Shown: positions 1 through 5,091 of the stretch, piece after piece | Layout of the letters: the number at the start of each line of letters is the position of its first letter | Position numbering within the stretch: position 1 is the stretch's first letter | Origin: Dehalococcoidia bacterium | GTDB lineage: Bacteria > Chloroflexota > Dehalococcoidia > Dehalococcoidales > DAOWJC01 | Assembly: GCA_030640595.1 (NCBI GenBank) | Contig: DAOWJC010000003.1 | Coordinates: 1-5,091 of the forward strand | Reading direction: 5' to 3' | Length of the DNA: 5,091 nt | Notes under the pieces: model-generated | What the model was told of the DNA's origin: nothing | Databases searched by the model: none | What the model saw: the letters and a program-made list of their open reading frames with translations, nothing else | Translations under genes and position numbers: made by a program

Positions 1-665
1 CACCAGCGGTTGAGATAGCTACTGTTGCTGTTGTTTCGGGGGATGGGCTTAGTGATGTTTTTACCAGCCTAGGAGCAGCAGCTATTGTCCCTGGTGGACA
101 GACAATGAATCCCAGCACCAAGGAGTTGCTCCAGGCTGTGGAGTTGGTGGTTTCAGATAAGGTTATTATTTTGCCTAATAACAAAAATATAGTGCTTACT
201 GCTGAGCAGGTCCAGTCTCTGACTACCAAGTCTATTGAGGTGGTGCCTACCGAGACAATCCCTCAGGGGTTAGCTGCCCTTTTAGCCTTTGACTACGAGG
301 CTGATTTTGAGACAAACACTCAAATTATGAGAAAGGCAAAATCAACTGTAAAGACAATTGAAATTACCCAAGCCGTGCGCTCAACCCAGTTAAACGGATT
401 GAGCATTAGGAAGAAACAGGCTATCGGTCTTCTGGATGGGGAACTGCTAGCGGCAGGTAATAATACTGTTGATGTCCTTAATAAGATACTGGCTAAGCTA
501 AATTTAAACAGAACTGAAATAATTACCATCTACTATGGGGCTGATACCAAGCCGGCTGAGGCAGAACAGATTAGTGTTGGTATTAGCGAGCAACATCCCC
601 AACTTCAGATTGAGGTAGTCAGAGGCGGTCAGCCTCACTATAACTATATTGTTTCTATAGAATAA
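1..665 (+). CDS. fakA: Fatty acid kinase ATP-binding subunit FakA (DAK2/YloV family), C-terminal part, 5'-truncated by window edge
   Basis: The reading frame is already open at base 3 and runs without a stop to TAA at 663-665. This gives 220 visible residues of a family whose members are usually about 550 residues. The DhaL-like ATP-binding domain and the middle domain lie upstream of the window. What remains matches the FakA C-terminal domain as I know it from Bacillus YloV: GGQTMNPST at visible residues 31-39, ILPNN at 56-60, VVPTETIPQG at 80-89, IGLLDGE at about 141-147, YYGAD at about 177-181, and a terminal GGQPHYNYIVSIE. In the family, FakA transfers phosphate from ATP to the fatty acid held by FakB, making acyl-phosphate in the cytoplasm. 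The ATG at 105 lies inside the conserved GGQTMNPST motif, so it is not the true start. Three FakB-type genes follow directly, 19 bases downstream, which strongly supports the assignment. Catalytic residues cannot be judged here. Confidence 0.9.
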   Translation, partial: PAVEIATVAVVSGDGLSDVFTSLGAAAIVPGGQTMNPSTKELLQAVELVVSDKVIILPNNKNIVLTAEQVQSLTTKSIEVVPTETIPQGLAALLAFDYEADFETNTQIMRKAKSTVKTIEITQAVRSTQLNGLSIRKKQAIGLLDGELLAAGNNTVDVLNKILAKLNLNRTEIITIYYGADTKPAEAEQISVGISEQHPQLQIEVVRGGQPHYNYIVSIE

Positions 666-668
666 TAA

Positions 669-675
669 AAGGAGG
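669..675 (+). promoter_or_regulatory. Strong ribosome binding site for the first DegV/FakB gene
   Basis: The sequence AAGGAGG lies 9 bases before the ATG at 685 and fixes that start. It falls in the 19-base gap after the fakA stop. There is no room for a separate promoter and terminator, so the genes are probably co-transcribed. Confidence 0.85.
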
Positions 676-684
676 ATTTTAGCT

Positions 685-1530
685 ATGGCAGTCAAAATTA
701 TAACCGATAGCCTGTCTGACATTACTAGTGACATAGCCCAAGGGCTGGGGATTACCGTCGTGCCCCTAACCGTATCTTTTGGTGAGGAATCCTTTCTTGA
801 CCGGATTACTATGACCACGGATGAATTCTACTATAAGCTGACTCACGATGCTAACTGGCCGAAGACAACACAGCCCCCTCCCGGCGATTTCGTTAATGCC
901 TACAACAAGCTGGCTAAGGAAACCGATGAAATTCTAGTTATTACCCTGTCCAGTAAGCTCAGCGGCACCTATCAGTCGGCTCTAAATGCCAAGGATGTGG
1001 TAGAGGCGAAATGCCGCATTGAAGTGATTGACTCGCTAATGGTGGCAATGGGTCTGGGGCTGATAGTCATTGCTGCTGCCAAGGCAGCCCAGGCCGGGGC
1101 AAACCTGGATAAGGTCGCTGATTTGGTGCATAGGGCTATGCCCCGGTCACATCTTATCGCGTATTTTGACACCCTTAAATACCTAGCCAAGGGGGGGCGC
1201 ATCGGCAAGGCACAGGGGCTGCTGGGCGCAATGCTATCCATAAAGCCAATACTTACTGTGAAGGATGGCGAGATGTCACCTCTAACTAAGTTGCGGTCTC
1301 GAGCTGCAGGTATGGATTATCTGTATAATTTTGTGGCTGGCTTTTCCCACATTGAGGGGCTAGCAGTGGAGCATGCTACTACCCCTGATGACGCTGATAG
1401 GCTGGTTGAGCGCCTCAGTTCGTTATTCCCCAAGGAACGCATCTACCGGTCAACAATCAGCCCGGTGGTGGGAACATATGCCGGGCCTGGTGCCATGGCG
1501 GTATCCCTTCTGGAGGCAGAAGGCAAGTAG
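685..1530 (+). CDS. DegV/FakB-family fatty-acid-binding protein, paralogue 1 (Tyr in place of the ligand-site His)
   Basis: This 281-residue protein has the normal length and layout of the DegV family (Pfam DegV), whose characterised members bind a fatty acid and present it to FakA for phosphorylation. Visible landmarks are the N-terminal VKIITDS, KTTQP at 60-64, SSKLSGTYQSA at 89-99, VIDS at 114-117, MGLGL at 122-126, GGRIG at 170-174 and LRSR at 203-206. By family knowledge from S. aureus FakB2, the key residues are Thr61, Ser93, Arg170, Arg202 and His266. The likely counterparts here are Thr61, Ser93, Arg172 and Arg204. The His position in the usual GTHTGPG motif is Tyr265 (GTYAGPG). The common DG-(V/I)-D segment near residue 40 is also altered, to DRIT. 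It is closest to the next gene (about 57% identity by ungapped hand count over 270 residues). Acyl carriage for the neighbouring FakA is the likely role, but full activity is uncertain because of the Tyr. Confidence 0.93.
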   Translation: MAVKIITDSLSDITSDIAQGLGITVVPLTVSFGEESFLDRITMTTDEFYYKLTHDANWPKTTQPPPGDFVNAYNKLAKETDEILVITLSSKLSGTYQSALNAKDVVEAKCRIEVIDSLMVAMGLGLIVIAAAKAAQAGANLDKVADLVHRAMPRSHLIAYFDTLKYLAKGGRIGKAQGLLGAMLSIKPILTVKDGEMSPLTKLRSRAAGMDYLYNFVAGFSHIEGLAVEHATTPDDADRLVERLSSLFPKERIYRSTISPVVGTYAGPGAMAVSLLEAEGK

Positions 1531-1536
1531 TTAATG
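1518..1536 (+). promoter_or_regulatory. Weak ribosome binding site and short junction suggesting translational coupling
   Basis: Only 3 bases separate the TAG of the first DegV gene (1528-1530) from the ATG of the second (1534). The only near Shine-Dalgarno match at workable distance is AGAAGG at 1518-1523, 10 bases upstream. A better GGAGG at 1512-1516 is about 17 bases away, which is too far for direct use. Ribosomes finishing the first gene probably restart on the second, keeping the two paralogues in step. The coupling is inferred. Confidence 0.55.
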
Positions 1537-2376
1537 CCGGTTAGGATTGTAACTGATAGTGTCTGTGACTTGCCATCTGAAGTGGCTAAAGAGCTGGAGA
1601 TTACGGTAATTCCGCTAAATGTTCGCTTTGGCACTGAGGTCTACCGTGATGGCATTGACCTGACTACCGAGCAGTTCTACGACAGGCTGGTGCACGACAA
1701 GACCTTTCCCGTCACTTCAGTGCCATCTCCGGCAGCCTTTGCCGAGGCATATGATAGGCTGGCTGGGGAGACAGACGAAATCCTAGTCATTACTCTTACC
1801 TCCAAGCTCAGTGCTACCTATGAGGTGGCGCTACAAAGTATAGGGTTAATGAAGAAGAAATGCCGGGTAGAAGTGGTTGATTCACAATGGGCGGTTATGG
1901 CACAAGGATTCATAGTTATTGCTGCTGCCAAGGCAGCTCAGGCTGGAGCTAGCCTTGATGAGGTACTGGATATAACCCATCGCAATATGAAGCGTGTAGA
2001 TATACGTGCCGCTTTTGATACATTGGAATATCTCAGAAGAGGCGGGCGCATAGGTGCCGCCCAGGCTCTTCTGGGATCAGTGCTTAAGGTAAACCCCATC
2101 ATAATGCTGAAAGATGGCGTGGTTGAGCCGGCTGGTAGAACGCGTTCCCGGGCTAAGGCGATAGACCACTTATATAACTTTGCTATGAGCTTTTCCCATA
2201 TTGAGGAGCTGGCGGTAGAAGACGCTGCCTGTCCTGATGATGCTGAGCTACTGGTTGAGCGCCTTGGTTCTAAATTCCCCAGGGAGCGTATCTACCGGTC
2301 AAAGACGACCCCGGTAATTGGCACGCATACCGGCCCTGGCCTCTTGCTGGTAGCTATATTGGGCGATAGAGAGTAG
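1534..2376 (+). CDS. DegV/FakB-family fatty-acid-binding protein, paralogue 2 (altered pocket motifs)
   Basis: This 280-residue DegV-family protein aligns without gaps to its two neighbours. It begins VRIVTDS and keeps all five residues known to matter in S. aureus FakB2, by position: Thr61, Ser93, Arg172 in GGRIG, Arg204 in RTRSR, and His265 in GTHTGPG. The loops around them are unusual. The normal TSQP is TSVP (Val63), the normal SGTY is SATY (Ala94), and the normal S-x-x-x-MGLGL helix reads SQWAVMAQGF (117-126), which puts Trp119 and Gln124 where the other two copies have small or aliphatic residues. Because the core residues remain, a working acyl carrier for FakA is likely. The pocket changes suggest a different ligand from its neighbours, but which one cannot be read from sequence. 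It starts 3 bases after the preceding gene and ends 28 bases before the next. Confidence 0.94.
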   Translation: MPVRIVTDSVCDLPSEVAKELEITVIPLNVRFGTEVYRDGIDLTTEQFYDRLVHDKTFPVTSVPSPAAFAEAYDRLAGETDEILVITLTSKLSATYEVALQSIGLMKKKCRVEVVDSQWAVMAQGFIVIAAAKAAQAGASLDEVLDITHRNMKRVDIRAAFDTLEYLRRGGRIGAAQALLGSVLKVNPIIMLKDGVVEPAGRTRSRAKAIDHLYNFAMSFSHIEELAVEDAACPDDAELLVERLGSKFPRERIYRSKTTPVIGTHTGPGLLLVAILGDRE

Positions 2377-2391
2377 CTATAAAGCTGAGGC

Positions 2392-2399
2392 AAGGGGAG
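2392..2399 (+). promoter_or_regulatory. Ribosome binding site for the third DegV/FakB gene
   Basis: AAGGGGAG ends 5 bases before the ATG at 2405, in a 28-base intergenic gap. It supports that ATG as the start and independent ribosome loading on the third paralogue, unlike the coupled junction between the first two. No promoter or terminator is visible in the gap. Confidence 0.75.
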
Positions 2400-2404
2400 T
2401 TTTA

Positions 2405-3340
2405 ATGACAGTTAAGGTTGTAACTGATAGCACTGCTGACTTACCACCTCAAATAGCTGAGGAGCTGGGGATTACGGTGGTGCCAGTCTATCTACGCTTT
2501 GGAGAAAAAGTCTACCGGGATGGGGTGGATATAAGTCAGGATGAGTTTTATCAAAAATTAGTGGAAGGTCCTATTCATCCTTCTACTTCCCAGCCCACAC
2601 CAGCCGACTTTACTGAGGTCTACCGGAAATTTTCTCAGGAAGCAGACGGGATAGTGTCTATTCACCTTTCCGCTAAGACAAGTGGCACCTATAACTCAGC
2701 CCTTCAGGGTAGAGAACTAGCCGAGACAGGGCGTCATATTGAGGTAGTAGATTCGCTTTCGGTGTCCATGGGTTTAGGGCTGATAGCTATGGCTGCTGCC
2801 AGATTAGCTGAGGCTGGAGAAAGTTTACAGAGAGTAATAGAGGAGATAAGGCAAGTTATTCCCTGTATACGCATACTTGGTGTTTTTGATACCTTTAAAT
2901 ATCTGCTTTTAGGTGGGCGTATCAGTAAAGCTAAGGCAATAATGGGCAGCGTGCTGAATGTAAAGCCGATACTTACTATGCGAGATGGTGAGCTTTGTCT
3001 CGCTGGCTTAGCCCGAACTCGCTCTAAAGGCATAGAGCGTCTATTTAATTTGGCAAAGGATGCCTTGAATATTCAAGAATTAGCCATTGTGCATAGCACT
3101 ACCCCCGACGAAGCTGGCTCACTCAAGGAGCGCATAGCTTCAATCTTTGATAAAAAGCAGATTCATATAGCCAGGCTAGGACCAGCCTTAGGGGTTCACG
3201 GTGGTCCAGGCACTCTGGTTTTAGCCCTAAGGGAGAAGATAAGTGGTATCAGGCAGGATGCTAGCGAGGGTGAGCACTTGAAGAGGAAAATTTCTTTACC
3301 CTCCTTCCAAGTGCCGAAGTTAAGTTTTTCTCACCTTTAG
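2405..3340 (+). CDS. DegV/FakB-family fatty-acid-binding protein, paralogue 3, with basic C-terminal tail
   Basis: This 311-residue protein has a complete DegV domain at about residues 1-278 and an extra tail from about 279 to 311. The domain begins VKVVTDSTADLP and carries TSQP at 61-64, SAKTSGTYNSA at 89-99, VVDS at 114-117, MGLGL at 122-126, GGRIS at 170-174, ARTR at 203-206 and GVHGGPG at 263-269. Thr61, Ser93, Arg172, Arg204 and His265 match the functional residues known from S. aureus FakB2, so this is the most conventional of the three copies at the ligand site. It is about 43-44% identical to each of the other two by hand count, so it is the older branch. The tail is mixed: acidic around DASEGE (285-290), then Lys/Arg-rich around LKRKIS (292-297), ending in hydrophobic and Ser residues. 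The usual family length is about 280, so the tail is an addition. The last 70 coding bases also hold an imperfect inverted repeat. Confidence 0.94.
   Translation: MTVKVVTDSTADLPPQIAEELGITVVPVYLRFGEKVYRDGVDISQDEFYQKLVEGPIHPSTSQPTPADFTEVYRKFSQEADGIVSIHLSAKTSGTYNSALQGRELAETGRHIEVVDSLSVSMGLGLIAMAAARLAEAGESLQRVIEEIRQVIPCIRILGVFDTFKYLLLGGRISKAKAIMGSVLNVKPILTMRDGELCLAGLARTRSKGIERLFNLAKDALNIQELAIVHSTTPDEAGSLKERIASIFDKKQIHIARLGPALGVHGGPGTLVLALREKISGIRQDASEGEHLKRKISLPSFQVPKLSFSHL
3274..3314 (+). repeat. Imperfect inverted repeat (possible RNA hairpin) inside the 3' end of the third DegV gene
   Basis: GCACTTG (3274-3280) pairs with CAAGTGC (3308-3314). Inside it, AAG and AGG (3281-3286) pair with CTT (3304-3306) and CCT (3300-3302), with single-base bulges at 3303 and 3307. 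This gives about 13 pairs around a 13-base loop. A run of five T (3325-3329) follows 10 bases after the stem, which is too far for a standard intrinsic terminator. It lies within coding sequence, so it could be an RNA structure, an attenuator-like element, or chance. Confidence 0.4.
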
Positions 3341-3356
3341 TTATTCGTCAAGGTGA
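3331..3356 (+). repeat. Perfect 7-bp inverted repeat at the DegV/recG junction
   Basis: TCACCTT (3331-3337) and AAGGTGA (3350-3356) are exact reverse complements separated by 12 bases. The repeat spans the stop of the third DegV gene (3338-3340) and ends just before the recG Shine-Dalgarno site at 3359. As RNA it would form a small hairpin directly upstream of that site without covering it. There is no T run after it, so it is not an intrinsic terminator. Function is unproven. Confidence 0.4.
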
Positions 3357-3358
3357 AC

Positions 3359-3363
3359 GGAGG
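3359..3363 (+). promoter_or_regulatory. Ribosome binding site that selects the TTG start of recG
   Basis: GGAGG at 3359-3363 is followed by 7 bases and then TTG at 3371, the ideal spacing. Two other in-frame start codons exist. GTG at 3365 is only 1 base from the site, and GTG at 3353 lies upstream of it. Spacing therefore favours TTG. Confidence 0.7.
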
Positions 3364-3370
3364 CGTGACC

Positions 3371-5091
3371 TTGTCAATAAATGTTGAGCCTCTGCGTAAG
3401 ATTCTTGAGCTTGAGCATAAAAAGGGTTACGTAGATTCAGCAGTAATTGGTGGCTTGGACAGGTTTCTCCGCAATTGGGCTGGTCAAGCTATAGAGTCGA
3501 TAACTAATCCTCAGCTCCTGAACCGCTTTCATAAACTTCACCTAGTTAACCCCAATTATGCCTCTTTGACTAAACAGCAGCGTAAAGAGTGGGTAAAGGG
3601 AGTGCTTGACTTTTTAGCTGAGGTAGAGCACAGGGAAGGCGAAAAGGGTGAGGCTAAATTGACCCCGGTAGTCAGTCGGCCGCCTTCGGGAGCAAGAGTG
3701 CAGAGAACGGTGGTCAGTCAATCCATTGATGCACCCATTACTGTTATTAGAGGCATTAGCTCAAACCTGGCGACTAAGTTTAATAAGCTGGGAGTGAAGA
3801 CAGTTCGGGACCTACTCTATTTCTTCCCACACCGTCACCTTGATTACAGTCAGAGAAAATCTATCTCGCAGCTTACCGAGGGGGAAGAGGAGACTATTAT
3901 CGCTAACGTGTGGCAGGCTCAGGAGGTTAGGCTGGGCGGTAGACGAAGCACCGAGGCTATTGTCGGCGATGAAACGGGCAATGTCAGGGTAGTATGGTTT
4001 AATAATCCCTACCTGGCTAAGAAGCTACTGACCAATACCCGGGTGGTTATCAGTGGCAGGGTCAGCTTGTTTGGCGGGCGATATGTGTTTGAATCTCCAG
4101 AATGGGAACTGGTGGAGGCTAGAGAGTTGATTCACACCGGGCGCCTGGTTCCCCTCTACCCTCTCACTCAGGGATTACGCCCTCGCCAGGTGAGGAAATT
4201 AATGAAAGAGGTTGTAGACCAGTGGGCATGGCAGGCGGAGGATTTTTTGCCACCGGAGTTGAAAAAGCAGTGTAACCTGCTGGAGCTACCCCAGGCTATA
4301 AATCAGGCTCACTATCCAGAAGATGAGTCAGTGAAGGATAGAGCAAGGGTTCGTCTGGCTTTTGACGAACTCTTTCTCCTCCAGTTGGGCGTGCTGAGTA
4401 AAAAGCGCGACTGGCAGGAGGGTCAGCCAAGTAGCCCTTTCAGTGCCAAGATAACGGTGCTAGATACTTTTCTAAAGTCTTTACCCTTTGAGCTGACCGC
4501 AGCTCAGCAAAAAGTTCTCAAGGAGCTACTGGCTGATTTACAGAAATCGCAACCGATGTCCAGGTTACTTCAGGGGGAGGTCGGCAGTGGCAAGACAGTA
4601 GTGGCTACAGCCGCCCTGCTTATGGCGGCTGCCAATGGCTACCAGGGGGCATTTATGGCACCTACCGAGATTCTGGCTGAGCAGCATTTTGCAACCATCT
4701 GCCAGCTCCTATCCAGAGTGGGACATCAGGAGGAAGAAGAGGACTACCTGAATAGTTACTCCGGGCTTTTACCCCTCCCTCTTACTGTGGCGCTACTTAT
4801 TGGTGATATTACTCAGGGCAGGAAGCAGGAACTCCAGCAGCGCATCCTGGACGGCGACATAGACATTGTTATCGGCACCCATGCCCTCATTCAAAAGGGA
4901 GTGGAGTTCTGCCGATTGGGACTGGCCGTGGTGGATGAGCAGCACCGATTCGGTGTTACCCAGCGCTCAGCACTGCGGCAAAAGGGATTCAGCCCTCATG
5001 TATTGGTAATGACGGCTACGCCTATCCCACGAACTCTAGCCTTAACCTTATATGGCGACCTTGACCTTTCGGTTATAGACCAGCTTCCCCC
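3371..5091 (+). CDS. recG: ATP-dependent branched-DNA helicase RecG, N-terminal extension type, 3'-truncated by window edge
   Basis: The frame stays open from TTG 3371 to the window end, giving 573 complete residues; the second helicase lobe is mostly missing. RecG remodels stalled replication forks and Holliday junctions in the cytoplasm. Residues 1-122 are an extra N-terminal region: a mainly helical part (about 1-85), then a charged, low-complexity linker. The standard RecG body begins near 125 (VIRGISSNLATKFNKLGV, then DLLYFFPHR), followed by the OB-fold wedge domain at about 170-250 and the conserved LVPLYPLTQGL at 259-269. Helicase motifs are FELTAAQ (373-379), Walker A GEVGSGKT (402-409; E. 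coli has GDVGSGKT), MAPTEILAEQH (429-439), IGTHAL (501-506), the DEQH box with RFGV (522-529), TATPIPRTLALT (548-559) and GDLDLSVIDQLPP (from 562). Residues 452-470 look like an insertion relative to E. coli RecG. The gene begins 30 bases after the third DegV gene and is probably co-transcribed with it. Confidence 0.95.
   Translation, partial: MSINVEPLRKILELEHKKGYVDSAVIGGLDRFLRNWAGQAIESITNPQLLNRFHKLHLVNPNYASLTKQQRKEWVKGVLDFLAEVEHREGEKGEAKLTPVVSRPPSGARVQRTVVSQSIDAPITVIRGISSNLATKFNKLGVKTVRDLLYFFPHRHLDYSQRKSISQLTEGEEETIIANVWQAQEVRLGGRRSTEAIVGDETGNVRVVWFNNPYLAKKLLTNTRVVISGRVSLFGGRYVFESPEWELVEARELIHTGRLVPLYPLTQGLRPRQVRKLMKEVVDQWAWQAEDFLPPELKKQCNLLELPQAINQAHYPEDESVKDRARVRLAFDELFLLQLGVLSKKRDWQEGQPSSPFSAKITVLDTFLKSLPFELTAAQQKVLKELLADLQKSQPMSRLLQGEVGSGKTVVATAALLMAAANGYQGAFMAPTEILAEQHFATICQLLSRVGHQEEEEDYLNSYSGLLPLPLTVALLIGDITQGRKQELQQRILDGDIDIVIGTHALIQKGVEFCRLGLAVVDEQHRFGVTQRSALRQKGFSPHVLVMTATPIPRTLALTLYGDLDLSVIDQLP

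Noticed and set aside
105..665. ATG at 105 as the start of a separate 186-residue protein
   Set aside because: The frame is open upstream to the window edge, and the upstream residues continue the FakA sequence, including the first half of the GGQTMNPST motif.
320..818. Minus-strand open frames at 320-529 and 504-818
   Set aside because: They overlap well-supported plus-strand genes, have no recognisable domain, and read as antisense shadows.
972..1241. Minus-strand open frame opposite the first DegV gene
   Set aside because: The translation is low-complexity Ala/Ser-rich and arises from the codon pattern of the conserved gene on the other strand. The frames at 1443-1634 and 2734-3033 are rejected for the same reason.
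1069..1937. A 20-base exact direct repeat shared by the first two DegV genes (1069-1088 and 1918-1937), containing the quasi-palindrome GCTGCCAAGGCAGC
   Set aside because: It encodes the conserved IAAAKAA segment in both paralogues. Coding constraint and recent duplication explain it, and the two-base centre is too tight for an RNA hairpin loop.
3274..3329. Inverted repeat plus T run as an intrinsic terminator
   Set aside because: The T run begins about 10 bases after the stem, the stem has bulges and a large loop, and the structure lies within the coding sequence ahead of a closely spaced downstream gene.
3353..3367. GTG at 3353 or GTG at 3365 as the recG start
   Set aside because: Both are in frame, but the GGAGG at 3359-3363 lies after the first and only one base before the second. 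TTG at 3371 has the proper 7-base spacing. Experimental N-terminal data could still overturn this.
1..5091. Signs of a defence system, mobile element, CRISPR array or horizontally acquired island
   Set aside because: No transposase, integrase, regular repeat array, tRNA or abrupt composition change was seen. All genes fit housekeeping lipid metabolism and DNA repair.

Overview
The window is a single, tightly packed, all-plus-strand gene run. Five genes are read in one direction, with gaps of only 3 to 30 bases between them, and no stretch over 300 bases lacks a gene. No tRNA, rRNA, mobile element, CRISPR array or clear intrinsic terminator was seen. The first gene is cut at its 5' end by the window edge and the last is cut at its 3' end.

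Layout: (1) 1-665 is the C-terminal part of a FakA-type (DAK2/YloV) fatty acid kinase subunit. (2) 685-1530, 1534-2376 and 2405-3340 are three consecutive full-length DegV/FakB-family fatty-acid-binding proteins. They align to each other without gaps over about 270 residues. (3) 3371-5091 is the N-terminal three quarters or so of RecG, the branched-DNA helicase. It carries an extra N-terminal domain and probably starts at TTG.

In characterised Fak systems (Staphylococcus aureus), FakB holds a fatty acid and FakA phosphorylates it with ATP. The resulting acyl-phosphate enters phospholipid synthesis through PlsX/PlsY. Here one kinase subunit is followed directly by three binding subunits, so the natural reading is one kinase serving three carriers with different acyl preferences. 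The paralogues differ at the functional sites. The first has Tyr where the ligand-site His is expected. The second keeps the core polar residues but has altered neighbouring pocket motifs. The third keeps the standard residues and adds a basic C-terminal tail of about 33 residues. RecG is probably only a co-transcribed housekeeping neighbour.

Organism: moderate GC (roughly half, judged by eye), strong Shine-Dalgarno sites, a FakA/multi-DegV set and a RecG with an N-terminal helical extension suggest a bacterium outside the Proteobacteria. My best guess is Chloroflexota (Dehalococcoidia-like), with Firmicutes-related lineages as the alternative. This is inference from gene content and protein style, not from a phylogenetic marker search. 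The main points worth a second look are the divergence among the tandem FakB copies and a possible pair of alternative RNA hairpins at the junction between the third FakB and recG.
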